Of a DNA stretch of 64,000 bases, positions 43,291 to 55,619 are shown piece by piece. Position 1 is the first letter of the stretch. Each line of letters begins with the position of its first letter. The notes beneath the pieces are model-generated. The model was not told where the DNA came from. It made no database searches and was given only the letters and a program-made list of their open reading frames with translations. Position numbers and translations under genes: made by a program. The stretch covers positions 310,001 to 374,000 of the forward strand of contig JADEYG010000001.1 of the NCBI GenBank assembly GCA_016906335.1, in the 5' to 3' direction. Source of the stretch: Novakomyces olei (taxonomy: Eukaryota > Ascomycota > Novakomycetes > Novakomycetales > Novakomycetaceae).

Positions 43291-45533
43291 TCATAGCTTC
43301 GGCTTAGCCGGGTGTAATCTGTGAAATTCTTTCACTAAATCGTCGCAATTTGTCAAATTGCCTGCCGGCTCCCAAGTGCGATTAGCACTATCGTATCCCT
43401 TCCAATGTACAAAATATTCCAATTTATTTCTTCGCTTCCTGGAGTCCAACACTTTCTCTACCTCCCACTCTGGTGTATTCTCAATTATTATTGGTGGTGG
43501 TGGTGCTGTCTGCTGTCGCACAATCGTAGACGTAGACTTGTACGATTCCAATAAAGAAGCATGGAATACAGGATGTATTTTCATCGTGTTCGGTAAATCC
43601 AACTTGTATGCACGTAAACCGATACGTTCCAAGATTGTAAAAGGTCCAATTTTCTTGTAATCCAACTTGTCGCTTGGCCTAGTGGTACTGATGTTCTTTC
43701 TCACTAGCCATACTTTTTGGCCGACTTCAAAATCCTTGTCGACACGGTGCGTATTAGCAAACCGTGCTTGATCGCTAATGGCGTGCTTGATCTCAATCTG
43801 TAAAAGGCGATGTAGTGTCCTCAAAAAATCAATCCGATTGTCCGCCGATGGGCATTGCCGTGCTGTTGCTATCGTAAAACGGCATTTGGGGTGATACCCA
43901 TACAAAGCATAACTAGGTGTCGCTTTTGTCGATGATTGCTCAGTATTGTTATATGCGAACTGTGCAAAAGGTAGCAAGTTTACCCAATTCGTTTGTTGGT
44001 AATTGCTGTAAATTCTCAAATATTGTTCGAGGCTCTGATTAAGCCTTTCCGTTTGTCCATCGCTCTGGGGATGGTACGCAGTTGATAACCTTTGCTTGAT
44101 ATCACAATGTGCGAGTAAATGCTTCGTAAAATGTGATACGAAAACTGATCCACGATCTGAGATAATTTCTTCTGGCAGTCCAAAGTTAGCAAATACTCTG
44201 TGAGCGTATAGCAATGCTAGTTCTTTCGCGCTCATGGTCTCGCATATTGGTACAAAGATGCCTATCTTCGTAAAGCGACATACTATAACCCAAATTGAGT
44301 CGTAGTCTTTGCCTGTGATGACATCTCTTGACACCGGGAGCTTCACAATGAAGTCCATAGCAATGCTTTCCCAAGGCTTTGTAGGTACTCGCAACGAATG
44401 TAATAGACCGTAGGGAGCATGATGCGATGATTTACTTCGTGCGCAAGTGTCGCATGACTCCACATAGTTAAATACGTCCTTTCGCATCCTTGGCCAGTAA
44501 TAGTTCCTTGTCACAAGCTCTAGCGTCTTAGCCTGTCCGGGGTGACCTGAAGTCTGCGAATCATGACATTCTTGCATGATTGATAATCGCAAATCGTTGT
44601 CTCTGGGTATGTAAATCAAACCCGAGAACATTAAAAGACCTTCCTTGTCCATTGTATAATTCTCCAAATGAGCAGCATCGGGCTTGCTCTTTAACTCCTC
44701 AATGATATTCTTGCAAATGCTGTCCTTCTCGTAGCATTTCTTAACATCCTGTGCTAGCGTTTTGTTGTCCTCAATCGCAAACACAAATTGCGATTTGTCC
44801 AAAAGCACCATTGTTCGTTCTGGCTTTTCCTCCTCTTCGCTGCTAACGTAATCGCTTCTTCGCGATAAGGAGTCAGCCTTGTGGTTAAACTTTCCCGCAC
44901 GATACACGATCACAAAATCGTAAGACGCAAGTAACTGCGACCAGCGCATTTGCCGTCTATTCAGGACACGCGCGGTCCAAAAGTACACAAGATTGCGATG
45001 ATCCGTGTATATCGTGGTTTTGTGAAGGGGACTCTCCAAGTATACCCTCCATTCCCGAAGACATACAACAATAGCTAATAGCTCCTTGTCGTGAATGTCG
45101 TAGTTCGTCTCTGCGCTTGTCATCTTGCGCGAGTAAAATGCGATTGGTCTCATGTCGCCGTTTTCATCCTTTTGCGAAAGGATCCCGCCTATCGCAAAAT
45201 CTGAGGCGTCCGTTTCCAAGAAGCTCGGCTTTTGTGGATCGAAGTGCACAAGAATAGGTGCGCCTAAGAATGCATCCTTCAACGCATTGAATGACTCCCT
45301 GCATTCGTCGCTAAACACGAACTTTGTATCCTTCTTTAAAAGCCGGGTAAGAGGTGCCGTAATCTTGCTGTAGTTGGCGATGAATCTTCGGTAATAGTTC
45401 GCCAGTCCCAGGAACGACATAACCTCCTTAACATTCTTTGGCTCGGGCCATGTTTCAATCGATTTGACCTTCGTATTTTCCATCGACAGACCTTTCGTTG
45501 AAATCACGAAGCCAAGAAACTCCGTTGTGTCGG
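43291..45533 (-). CDS. Element C Pol, distal part: RT end, RNase H, integrase, chromodomain
   Basis: From the B insertion point onward on the minus strand. The RT thumb/connection comes first (EFLGFVISTKGLSME, MSFLGLANYYRRFIANYSK). RNase H follows (ETDASDFAIGGILSQK, YTDHRNLVYF), then integrase (CHDSQTSGHPGQAKTLELV, CDTCARSKSSHH, AMDFIVKLP, SDRGSVF, QSDGQTERLNQ). A chromodomain closes the ORF (EYFVHWKGYDSANRTWEP). It pairs with the proximal part at 52438-53817. Confidence 0.92.
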
Positions 45534-46239
45534 TGTCATGATCCCCGCCTCGCGTGAACCACGACAGCGAACGACGCCTGAAGTCCTGTAGCGCCAAAGG
45601 CGATGACTTCAGGCTAGATAGATCTAAATAGCTCGCGCGAGGTAATGTTGGACATTACTCGCGCGAAGCGCGTAAGTGGCCTAGCTCGCGAGCAGGTTGG
45701 ACCTGGCTCGCGCGAAGCAGGTCCACGTCCATGCCCGCGCGACGTAGGCACGTCGCGGCGCATGACAGTAGTAGTAGCGATCGCGCATCGCTACGAAGCT
45801 AGATAGATCGATCCATAGAGTTCATAGCTCGCCACCGCTTTCCCAATGCGGATGGTCTGGGACCATCGCATTGAGATCGTGGTGGGATGAGGCTTAGGCC
45901 GCGAAGTGGCTAAGCGAGCCGCTAAGCCTCATAGGATAGTCTACATAGTCGCCCATGGAGAGAACTCTCTCCACGGGCTTATAATCTCAAAGTTGCTACA
46001 TAACCTTGTAGCAGGTAAGCTTTAGAGAAGCGCCGTCGCCTTTTCAAGGACAACGTCCTTTTCCTTTTCCTTAGTTCTTGCGCCGGGCGCAAGTCTACGT
46101 TCCCGTTTCTCGGTACTCGCTTCGCGCGGTACCCGATTGAACTTCCTTTGTCGAGCGGTCTCGCAAAGGACAGTCCGTGTTCGCCTGTAGCGACACGCGA
46201 GTTTACACCGCGGTGCTCCCCTCTAAGGGCCACCTTACA
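45534..46239 (+). repeat. 5' LTR of element B
   Basis: 706 bp, TGTCATGATCC...CCACCTTACA. Holds a long hairpin (45951-45963 with 45966-45978, one mismatch in 13 bp). Overlapping its 3' arm is the primer-complement CACGGGCTTATAAT (45972-45985). Confidence 0.95.
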
Positions 46240-46241
46240 CT

Positions 46242-46255
46242 ATTATAAGCCCGTG
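46242..46255 (+). promoter_or_regulatory. Candidate self-primer binding site of element B
   Basis: ATTATAAGCCCGTG, starting after a 2-nt gap from the LTR, is a perfect 14-nt complement of 45972-45985 in the LTR. This strongly suggests Tf1-like self-priming instead of a tRNA primer. Confidence 0.8.
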
Positions 46256-46409
46256 AGCTCGTCTAAGCTACAGATTTACACGGCGTTGAAAGGTGTCACG
46301 CACGGAGGCGTACACAAATTTCGATTTACAAGTTTTATTTCGCACTAAGTTGTTGCGACGAAGGGTGCTTTGCTACGGTTTAGCAGCACAAACGAATTAT
46401 TGAATTACG

Positions 46410-47357
46410 ATGAGTCAAGAGGACTTGAACGCGTTTCTGCAGACGCTGCAGGCGCAGATCGCGTCGCTCCAAGAGGAGCGCGTTAAGGACAAATCGGTTA
46501 TTGAAGGCCTTCGCCAGGAAATGGGATCCCGGGGATCTCGACGATCAGGAGTCAGCGAAGGGCCAAGCATTTCGAAGCCGGATACATTCAGAGGTGATCG
46601 CAGATCGGTGGATACTTTCCTTGCACAGGTTCGCTTATACGTGAGACTCAAGCCACATGAGTTTCGCAACGACGAAGCGAAGGTCCTGTTTGCGGTATCT
46701 TATCTGCGCGGTGCCGCTTTTGCGTGGTTTGAACCCCACTTGCGCGACCACGATGAAAGCCTAATTACCAGTGACTTTGCCCTGTTTTGCGACGAGCTCT
46801 CCACGACATTTGGGAGCGTCGACCGCATTAGTCAGGCTGAGCGGGAGCTAGCATTGCTCAAACAGCGAGGATCTGTTGCTGAGTATACTTCGCGTTTTCA
46901 GCAGATCACTTCGCACTTGGATTTTAGCGATCACAGTTTACGCTACGAATATTATCAAGGATTGAAAGATCGAATTAAGGACGAATTATCTCGGTTGGAA
47001 AAATCGCGTACATTGTCAGACTTAATTGAGAAGTCTGTACGCGTGGACGAAAGGTTGTCGGATCGTTACTACGAAAGCGCTAGCCGTACGAACGCCAAGG
47101 GCGCTTCAGGCTATAGGGGCGCGACGATCGCGAACAAAGGATACACTCCCATGGAGGTAGATGCTACCAGTTACGAAAAGAAGAGCATTACCAGCGACGA
47201 ACGCCAGCGTCGAAAGAAAGAGAACAGATGTTTTACGTGCGGACGCGAAGGTCATCGCGCACGTGATTGCAAACAGAAGCAACGCAATTATGAGCAACGC
47301 ATCTCGGTGGTTATGGACAGTATCACGGAACCGGGAAAAGCGAGAGCCCAGGTCTAA
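46410..47357 (+). CDS. Element B Gag
   Basis: The 315-residue Gag begins MSQEDLNAFLQTLQAQIASL (coiled coil) and has a Retrotrans_gag capsid domain ([34 protein letters not shown]). The nucleocapsid end carries a CCHC knuckle (CFTCGREGHRARDC). It is close to the Gag of element C. Confidence 0.93.
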   Translation: MSQEDLNAFLQTLQAQIASLQEERVKDKSVIEGLRQEMGSRGSRRSGVSEGPSISKPDTFRGDRRSVDTFLAQVRLYVRLKPHEFRNDEAKVLFAVSYLRGAAFAWFEPHLRDHDESLITSDFALFCDELSTTFGSVDRISQAERELALLKQRGSVAEYTSRFQQITSHLDFSDHSLRYEYYQGLKDRIKDELSRLEKSRTLSDLIEKSVRVDERLSDRYYESASRTNAKGASGYRGATIANKGYTPMEVDATSYEKKSITSDERQRRKKENRCFTCGREGHRARDCKQKQRNYEQRISVVMDSITEPGKARAQV

Positions 47358-47401
47358 AAGAAAGGCCTGATCTGGGCGTTAATGACACGAGGCTTTCGGA
47401 G

Positions 47402-50400
47402 GTGATGTCAGTGGTACCCGAACCTGACAGAGGAATACATCTCACAGTTACTGCAAATTTGAGAACTAGCAAGGGCCAGCTGGACGCGAAGGCGCTGATC
47501 GACTCAGGCGCGACGTCGAATTTTATCAGCCAGAGCCTTGCTACGAGAAGCATAATCGATATAACGAAGAAGGCGAAGATTGAGCCACTACGAGTTGTGG
47601 ATGGAAGAGCGATTCGCACCGGAGGTGTTCGCTTCCAGACTGAAAACATGGAGGTCACCATAGGCGAACATCGCGAGACTATGATGTTTAACGTGATACC
47701 GCTCTCTGGACACGACGTTATTTTAGGAAAGCCATGGCTCGACAAACATGAGCCAAGGATTGCATGGAGACGTGCAAAAGTCGAATTCGAGTCTTCCTAT
47801 TGCTTAGCAAACTGCCTCAAGAAGCCCGAGGCACAAGACGAACCATCGCAAATCAGTGCGACGGAATTTGCTAAGCTATCGCGAGGCAACGACTCGGGAT
47901 TGCTGTGCGTATACGCGACCGACGCTAAAAGCGAGGACAAAAACGTCGCTATACCTCCCGAGTATGCAGACTTTCGCGATCTTTTTGAGAAAAGAAATGC
48001 AGACATTCTACCACAGCATCAGGCGTGGGATCACGCAATACCGTTGACAGAAGGCGCGAAGCCGCCGTTCGGGCCTATATATCCTCTGGCCGAACGCGAG
48101 CTACAAACACTACGCGACTACATTAAAGACAATCTAGCGAAGGGATTCATTAGGCCGTCTTCATCGCCCGCGGGGGCTCCAATTCTTTTTGTGAAAAAGA
48201 AGGACGGTTCGCTGAGACTGTGCGTAGATTATCGCGGGCTAAACGCGGTAACTGTCAAAAATCGCTATGCGCTGCCGCTCATATCGGAGCTATTGGATCG
48301 CATTCGTCAGTCGACGATATTTACGCGATTAGATCTCCGTGGCGCGTATAATCTTGTCCGTATACGCGAAGGCGACGAGTGGAAAACCGCCTTCCGTACG
48401 CGTTATGGACATTACGAATATCAGGTTATGCCTTTCGGGCTCACGAACGCCCCGGCATCTTTCCAAGCTCTTGCGAACGACACATTACGCGATTGTCTGG
48501 ATCGCTTTGCTGTTGTATACTTGGACGACATCTTGATCTATTCGGACACCGAGGAGGAGCATGTGACGCATGTTCGCGAAGTACTGAAACGACTTCGCAA
48601 AGCAAACTTATTTGTGAAACTAGAGAAATGCGAGTTCCACACAGACACGACAGAGTTCCTAGGCTTTGTTGTCTCTACGAAAGGAGTGTCTATGGAGAAA
48701 GCGAAAGTTGATTCTATTGAGACATGGCCTGAACCCAAGAACGCGAAAGACGTTATGTCGTTCTTAGGCCTATCAAATTACTATCGCAGATTTATTGCAA
48801 ACTACAGCAAAATTACCATCCCTCTCACCCGCTTACTGAAGAAGGATGCGCAGTTTAATTTCTCCAAGGAGTGCATTGACTCTTTCCAAACTCTGAAGAA
48901 CGCTTTTCTGGGTGCGCCGATCCTTGCGCATTTCGACCCGCAGAAGCCAAGTTATTTGGAAACCGACGCATCGGACTTCGCGATCGGTGGGATTCTCTCG
49001 CAGAAAGACAACAGCGACGAAATGAGACCCATCGCGTTCTACTCGCGAAAAATGACTAGCGCGGAAGTAAACTATGATATCTACGACAAAGAGCTGTTAG
49101 CTATTGTCGCATGTCTTCGCGAATGGCGAGTTTACCTGGAGAGTCCGTTACATCGCACTACAATTTATACGGATCACCGCAATCTCATGTACTTTCTTAC
49201 AGCAAGAGTACTTAGCCGTAGACAGATGCGATGGTCGCAATTGATCGCTTCCTATGATTTCGTTATTGAATACCGTGCTGGAAAGCTAAATCACAAAGCG
49301 GATGCCTTGTCTAGGCGAAGCGATTATGTCGGCGATAAGGAACAGGAGAAACCAGAGCGAACTATGGCACTATTGGACAGATCGCACTTCCTGTTCGCGA
49401 CCGTAGAAGATACAGGCATTGATGATCAGATTAAACAATGTTACGGCAAAGACAAGACTTGCAAGGTTGTCATGGAGGACCTCGGCAAGCAGCCAGTGTC
49501 GGAACATCTGCGAAACTACAGTATAAACGAAAAGGGTCTTCTAACGTTTTCGGGTTTGCTATACATCCCAAACGACAATCGTTTGCGATTAGCTATACTA
49601 CAGACATGCCATGATTCGCATGTCGCGGGTCACCCTGGCCAGGCCAAAACGTTGGACTTAGTCATGCGAAACTACTATTGGCCACGCATGCGAAAAGAGA
49701 TATTTAGCTACGTCGAGTCGTGCGATACTTGTGCGCGAAACAAGCCTTCGCGACATGCACCGTATGGACTACTACACCCACTGAGAGTACCAGCGAGACC
49801 CTGGGAAAGTATCTCAATGGACTTCATTGTGAAATTACCGGAGTCGCGCGATGCGATTACACAAAAAACCTACGACTCCATATGGGTAATCACCTGTCGA
49901 TTTACGAAAATCGGAATATTTATACCAATACGCGAATCTATTAAGGCTACTGAGCTAGCTTTGATTTACGCCCATCGCGTATTTGCCAACTATGGCCTAC
50001 CAGACGAAATAGTCTCTGACAGGGGTTCGGTATTTGTATCGCAGTTTACACGACACTTGCTTTCGCAATGCGATATACAGCAGAAGTTGTCTACCGCGTA
50101 CCACCCACAGAGCGACGGCCAAACAGAGAGGCTTAACCAGATCTTAGAGCAATATCTGAGGATCTACAGCAACTATCAGCAAAGCAATTGGGTCAATTTG
50201 TTACCTTTTGCTCAATTCGCGTACAACAATTCAGAGCAGTCGTCTACAAAGACAACACCGTTTTACGCTTTTTACGGCTACAACCCGAAATGTCGCTTTA
50301 CGATTTCATCTTCGCGACAATGCCCATCCGCGGATGAACGTATCGAATACCTACGGAATCTACATCGCTTATTGAAAGTCGAAATCGAAAAGTCTCTCAG

Positions 50401-50885
50401 CGACCAGGCGCGCTTTGCAAATGAGCATCGCGTCGACAAAAGTTTTGCTATTGGCGATCAAGTCTGGCTAGTGCGAAAAAAATATTAGCACTACGCGGCC
50501 ATGCGATAAGCTGGATGCCAAGAAGCTGGGACCGTTTAGGATTATCGCACGCGTTGGTTTGCGTGCATATCGCTTGGAACTATCGAAGGCAATGCGTATA
50601 CATCCTGTCTTCCACGCTTCATTGCTAGAGCGACATAACGCAGTGTCGCAGATCGCGCGAGAACAGATCGCGCCACCACCTCCAGTTATATTGGATGCTA
50701 ACCCGGAATGGGAAGTCGAGCAAGTTCTAGACTCGCGCATCCGACGCAAGCAACTTCAATATTATGTGCATTGGAAAGGCTACGACGCCTCCGACCGCAC
50801 GTGGGAGCCTGCGAAACATTTACACAACTGCATGGATTTGGTAAACGAATTCCACCGTGCACACCCGAACAAACCTGGTTCTTAA
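47402..50885 (+). CDS. Element B Pol region with chromodomain
   Basis: Protease ([14 protein letters not shown]), RT ([31 protein letters not shown], catalytic YLDDILIYS), RNase H (ETDASDFAIGGILSQK), integrase (CHDSHVAGHPGQAKT, CDTCARNKPSRH, SMDFIVKLPES, SDRGSVF, QSDGQTERLNQI) and a terminal chromodomain (QYYVHWKGYDASDRTWEP). Domain order is that of chromoviruses. The span is given as a region and is not fully open. Confidence 0.9.
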
Positions 50886-51112
50886 ATGGGAATGCTAAGC
50901 GAGCTCCCTATTCGGGCGACGACCTTCAACTTTCGTCACCCACGCGAAACTAAGACTCAACTCTTAAAGTGATTTATTGATTTATTGATTATACCGCGAT
51001 TATTATTGTTTAAATTATTACGAGAAAATTATACAAAAACATATTCAATTACTTGTCGAACAAATAATATGGGACAACGCAAGGAGGAATGGCTGTTGAG
51101 TCACGCACACAA

Positions 51113-51568
51113 TTACGGACGAGCGGCACGGAGCGAAAGAATCTCGCGCTCCAACGCACGGTTGCGGCGCTCGAGGCGAGCGATAGTCGCATCGCGCTGG
51201 GCCAGCGCACTCGAAACCGAACCGACGATCGAATTTGTTGACGGAGGACCGTCATCGGCAATTACATGCACCTCGAATGGTGCCTGACGTCTTTCCTCCT
51301 GCGCTCGCTGTCGCGCGCGACGTCTTTCGCGGCGACGCTGCAGCTCCCCGCGCTCTCTCACACGCTGTTCTTCACGCGCGGCAACAAGGCGCTCGTTCTC
51401 CTCATTGTCATGAAGAAAACGGCCTCCTTCGCAACGGGTGCGACGTGCCGCGCAGACCATACAGCGACGCACAAACGGTGCAGTGCCGAGAACGAAGCGG
51501 CACGGCAAAGAGTTTGCCACGCAATACTCGCAGGGCACGATAGCATCTCTGACATGAACAAGCGACAT
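51113..51568 (-). CDS. Element B antisense ORF: six-Cys Zn cluster plus coiled coil
   Basis: A 151-residue ORF antisense to element B, about 0.23 kb beyond pol and 0.16 kb before the 3' LTR. I chose the ATG at 51568 because the MSL start then aligns with the element C protein; an upstream in-frame start is possible. Cys 13, 16, 23, 36, 39 and 46 sit at exactly the same residues as in the C protein (CEYCVANSLPC, then CMVCAARRTRCEG), with Zn2Cys6 spacing. Next come a long Arg/Glu-rich helix (about residues 60-100), a variable linker (VHVIADDGPPSTNS) and a C-terminal coiled coil (ALAQRDATIARLERRNRALE). Likely a dimeric zinc-cluster DNA-binding protein; function inferred. Confidence 0.75.
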   Translation of the reverse strand: MSLVHVRDAIVPCEYCVANSLPCRFVLGTAPFVRRCMVCAARRTRCEGGRFLHDNEENERLVAAREEQRVRERGELQRRRERRRARQRAQEERRQAPFEVHVIADDGPPSTNSIVGSVSSALAQRDATIARLERRNRALEREILSLRAARP

Positions 51569-51720
51569 GTTGTTGTTGATCCGGAACGCAGAGCGAAAAT
51601 TCTTGTTTTGCATCCGCAAATTACTTTATATTACTTAGATAGTTTATTGCCGAAAGCGCACTTATATAGCAGTCTAGTAGCTAACGTGGTTTTCATAGGC
51701 GCGGAGACCTCGCCCTAGAA

Positions 51721-51731
51721 AGGGGGGATAG
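51721..51731 (+). promoter_or_regulatory. Polypurine tract of element B
   Basis: AGGGGGGATAG directly before the 3' LTR (with GAA just upstream), the plus-strand primer site. Confidence 0.9.
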
Positions 51732-52437
51732 TGTCATGATCCCCGCCTCGCGTGAACCACGACAGCGAACGACGCCTGAAGTCCTGTAGCGCCAAAGGCG
51801 ATGACTTCAGGCTAGATAGATCTAAATAGCTCGCGCGAGGTAATGTTGGACATTACTCGCGCGAAGCGCGTAAGTGGCCTAGCTCGCGAGCAGGTTGGAC
51901 CTGGCTCGCGCGAAGCAGGTCCACGTCCATGCCCGCGCGACGTAGGCACGTCGCGGCGCATGACAGTAGTAGTAGCGATCGCGCATCGCTACGAAGCTAG
52001 ATAGATCGATCCATAGAGTTCATAGCTCGCCACCGCTTTCCCAATGCGGATGGTCTGGGACCATCGCATTGAGATCGTGGTGGGATGAGGCTTAGGCCGC
52101 GAAGTGGCTAAGCGAGCCGCTAAGCCTCATAGGATAGTCTACATAGTCGCCCATGGAGAGAACTCTCTCCACGGGCTTATAATCTCAAAGTTGCTACATA
52201 ACCTTGTAGCAGGTAAGCTTTAGAGAAGCGCCGTCGCCTTTTCAAGGACAACGTCCTTTTCCTTTTCCTTAGTTCTTGCGCCGGGCGCAAGTCTACGTTC
52301 CCGTTTCTCGGTACTCGCTTCGCGCGGTACCCGATTGAACTTCCTTTGTCGAGCGGTCTCGCAAAGGACAGTCCGTGTTCGCCTGTAGCGACACGCGAGT
52401 TTACACCGCGGTGCTCCCCTCTAAGGGCCACCTTACA
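51732..52437 (+). repeat. 3' LTR of element B
   Basis: 706 bp, identical to the 5' LTR by eye, followed by the GTCGG duplication and the interrupted RT of element C. Confidence 0.95.
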
Positions 52438-53817
52438 GTCGGTATGGAATTCGCATTTCTCCAATTTGACAAATAAATTTGCCTTGCGAAGTCTCTCCAA
52501 TACTCCGCGCACGTGCTCCACGTGTTCTTCCTCTGTATTCGAGTAAATCAGTATATCGTCCAAGTAAACGACAACGTATCGATCAAGGCAATCTCGCAAA
52601 GTATCATTGGCGAGTGCTTGAAACGAAGCCGGGGCATTCGTAAGCCCAAACGGCATGACTTGGTACTCGTAGTGGCCGTACCTTGTACGAAAGGCCGTTT
52701 TCCATTCGTCGCCTTTTCGTATCCTAACCAAATTATATGCACCGCGAAGATCCAATCGCGTAAAAATAGTTGCTTGGCGAATGCGATCTAGAAGTTCCGA
52801 GATAAGCGGTAATGCATATCTGTTTTTGACAGTGATCGCGTTCAGACCGCGGTAATCGACGCATAATCTGAGCGATCCATCTTTCTTTTTGACAAATAAG
52901 ATCGGCGCCCCCGCGGGCGACGACGACGGTCGTATAAAACCTTTAGCGAGGTTTTCCTTGATATAATCTCTCAGCGTTTGCAATTCGCGTTCGGCGAGCG
53001 GGTAGATCGGGCCAAAAGGCGGCTTCGCATTTTCGACCAAGGGTATCGCATGATCCCAAGGTTGATGTTTCGGCAAAACGTCCGCGTTCTTCTTCTCAAA
53101 TAGGTCGCGATATCCCTCGTAGAATCCAGGCAATGTAACGCGAGGCTTGATATCTTGCTCGTCCATAGCGTACACACATAAAATACCTGATTCTCCAGAA
53201 CGGGCCAATCTTGCAAATTCGGTTGCGCTGACTTGCATGGATTCGGATAATGTACTGCACTTCAAACAGTTCGCCAAACAGTAGTTCGACTTGAACTCGA
53301 CGTTTGCGCGACTCCATCCGATCGTAGGCTCATGCTTGTCCAACCATGGCTTGCCCAAGATAGCATCGTATCCACGAAGAGGTATGACATTGAAGGTCAT
53401 CCTTTCTCGATGTTCGCCAATTGATATATCCATCTCGCTGGTGTGAAAGCGAATACCTCCTGACTTGATTGTCCTTCCATCAACGACTCTGATGGGCTCG
53501 GTCTCGCTCTTCTCCGTAAGCTTAATAAAAGCATGCGATGCGAGCTTCTCGCTGATAAAATTAGAGGTAGCTCCTGAGTCAATCAGGGCTCTCGCGTTCA
53601 ACTCTCCATCCTCTGTCTTGACTTTCACGACGACAGTCAGATGCTTTGCTTTGTCCGGTTCCGTAAAAACTGTCATAACTTCTGGTGGCCTAAATAGTTG
53701 TTTGCCCAGATCAGGCCTTTTCATTGGACCTGGGCGTTCGCTTTTCCCAAATCGGAAAATTCGTGCGTGAATGCAGCGACGTGTTGCTGATTGTACGTCT
53801 TCTTCTTCTGCTTGCAT
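52438..53817 (-). CDS. Element C Pol, proximal part: protease and RT
   Basis: Minus strand, from the gag overlap to the B insertion. Protease [19 protein letters not shown], then [13 protein letters not shown] and the flap-region [18 protein letters not shown] has [27 protein letters not shown] and the catalytic YLDDILIYS. The RT continues on the other side of element B (43291-45533). Confidence 0.92.
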
Positions 53818-54653
53818 TCTCTTGCTCGATGACCCACGCGTCCACAGTTAAAGCATTTGATGTTGCTTTTGCGATGGTTGTCATCTTCCTTTTCTAAACT
53901 AATCGCGTCCACATCCATAGGAGTAAAACTTGTACTCGCGTTTGCAGCCGGGCGGTTGTTGGAATATTTCACGGAACCGCGGCTTGCACTCTCGATGTGC
54001 CTGTCGGATATTCTTCCATCCACGCGAACTGATATCTCAATCATTTCATTCAAAGTGCGGGGTCTGTCCATCCTGGAAAGCTCATCCTTGATGCGATCCT
54101 TCAGCCCCTGATAATACATAAACGTCAGCGCACTGTCATTGAAATCCAAATACGAAGCAATTCTTTGAAAAATGCTCGCATAAGATGCTGCTGATCCACG
54201 TTGTCTCAAGGCGGCTAACTCTCTTTGCGCCTGACTCACCCTGTCGACCTTGCCGAAATTCGCGGCCAACGCTTCGCAAAAGGCTTCAAAAGTAGGTACT
54301 ACCGAAGCGAAGTCGTTGTTGCGAAGGTGTGGTTCGAACCACGCAAATGCGGCGTCCCGCAAATACGAAGCTGCGAACAAAACCTTCGAACGCTCGTCGC
54401 GAAACTCGTGCGGTTTCAACATGATGTAAAGGCGAAGCTGCGCCAAAAAATTCTCGACCATTTTGCGGTCCCCACGAAACGCGTCGGGCTTCATCACCGC
54501 TGGTCCGTCACTCGTCGGGGCTCTCTTAGCTCGCGAACCGATCTCCTGGGTCAGATGCGCAATGTGCGATCGCCCTTTCTCGTTCTCTGCCTTCAACTCG
54601 GCAATCTGAGTTTGCAGGGATTGCAAAAAGGTGTTAAGCTCCTCTTGCGACAT
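53721..54653 (-). CDS. Element C Gag
   Basis: The 310-residue Gag begins [20 protein letters not shown] and has a capsid domain ([34 protein letters not shown]) and a CCHC knuckle ([14 protein letters not shown]) at the end. It parallels the Gag of element B throughout and overlaps the start of pol. Confidence 0.93.
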   Translation of the reverse strand: MSQEELNTFLQSLQTQIAELKAENEKGRSHIAHLTQEIGSRAKRAPTSDGPAVMKPDAFRGDRKMVENFLAQLRLYIMLKPHEFRDERSKVLFAASYLRDAAFAWFEPHLRNNDFASVVPTFEAFCEALAANFGKVDRVSQAQRELAALRQRGSAASYASIFQRIASYLDFNDSALTFMYYQGLKDRIKDELSRMDRPRTLNEMIEISVRVDGRISDRHIESASRGSVKYSNNRPAANASTSFTPMDVDAISLEKEDDNHRKSNIKCFNCGRVGHRARECKQKKKTYNQQHVAAFTHEFSDLGKANAQVQ

Positions 54654-54974
54654 CTTGTCCCTCGTACCGCAAATATCGTAATCGTAATCGTTCTTCCAGA
54701 ACCGTTCTTCGTAAATTGTTCACTCAATCGTCGACTATCCAAGCCGATACTCAATAACTCAAAATAACTGTGTTTCACCGGAACACTCGATAACTCAAAA
54801 TTCTCAAACTCGAATCCACGTCGTTCACTCGACGCTTTAACCGTTTTAACTTCCGTAAAAATCCGTAAAAATAAGTACCGAACCGCGTCTTTGACTCGAC
54901 GTCCGAAACTCTCTCGAATCCGAAGGAAATAAAACACAAACAATTCCAAAAAACTTCAAACTTCAACGACCGGG

Positions 54975-54987
54975 ACGGGTTGATTAT
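54975..54987 (-). promoter_or_regulatory. Candidate self-primer binding site of element C
   Basis: Two nucleotides inside the 5' LTR. On the minus strand it reads ATAATCAACCCGT, a perfect 13-nt complement of the LTR segment at 55136-55148, which lies beside the hairpin CCCGTGAAGG / CCTTCACGGG. Same layout as elements A and B. Confidence 0.78.
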
Positions 54988-54989
54988 AG

Positions 54990-55619
54990 TGTAAGACGGT
55001 CCTTACAGCTACAATCGCTGGAGGCCGGCCGTGTATAGTTTAAATAAAGTAAAGGAATAAGAAAGACCAGGAAAGCAGAAAGCGATTACTGTAAAGCTTA
55101 CCAGGAGTAATATAATATATTACTCCCACTTTGAGATAATCAACCCGTGAAGGGCGAGAGGCCTTCACGGGCAACTATAAACTAAACTAAGTTGCGGAGG
55201 AGCGGATGCTCCTTCGCATTCTAAACTACTCTTCCCAAGCTAACTTATGCGAAGGTCGCACAAGTTAGAGAGGGAAGCTCTCAGCCTAAACTAATCTATG
55301 AAATAACTATGAATGTTCTCGCGCTAGCGGAGTGCGAAGGGTCGCACTCGCTAGCGTGCGAGAATGAGAACGGGAAGCGAGGTCCGTGCACATTGTGCAT
55401 GGAGCCCCTCGCTCCCGTGGGCCAAGCTGGCTTAGTGCGCGTACCTACATGCGCACTAAGACAACTTCTACGTCCCAAGACCATCGCATTACGCGCCGAC
55501 TGGTCTTGGGCCGCGTTGGCGAAGCTTGCGACGCGCGGACATCCCAAGTCCGACTACAGGCGTCGCCCCTCGCTTCCCAACGCGGTTGTCAGGGACTCGC
55601 CAAGGCGAGGATCATGACA
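54990..55619 (-). repeat. 5' LTR of element C
   Basis: 630 bp, identical by eye to 41755-42384. Confidence 0.93.

Larger units (their letters stand above)
45534..52437 (+). mobile_element. Element B: Ty3/gypsy chromovirus nested in element C
   Basis: 6904 bp with 706-bp LTRs (45534-46239 and 51732-52437) that are identical by my reading, and a perfect GTCGG duplication (45529-45533, 52438-52442). Order: LTR, self-primer site, gag, pol with chromodomain, antisense ORF, polypurine tract (AGGGGGGATAG), LTR. It is related to but clearly distinct from element C, and is the youngest insertion of the nest. It looks nearly whole, with about one apparent break in pol. At least three solo LTRs of this family lie elsewhere in the window. 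Confidence 0.95.
41755..55619 (-). mobile_element. Element C: Ty3/gypsy chromovirus with antisense Zn-cluster ORF
   Basis: Minus-strand element with identical 630-bp LTRs at 54990-55619 (5') and 41755-42384 (3'). The target duplication is CCGCT (41750-41754, 55620-55624). Excluding the nested element B it is about 6.96 kb. Order on the minus strand: LTR, self-primer site, gag, pol with chromodomain, an ORF on the opposite strand, polypurine tract (AAGGGAGGGGGGATAC), LTR. Element B has inserted in its RT region. Apart from that insertion the reading frames look largely intact. LTR identity implies recent insertion, older than B. Confidence 0.93.

Noticed and set aside
54320-54340. GGTTCGAACC as a tRNA B box
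   Set aside because: It lies in the coding sequence of element C Gag and no cloverleaf can be drawn around it. I found no convincing tRNA or rRNA gene in the window.
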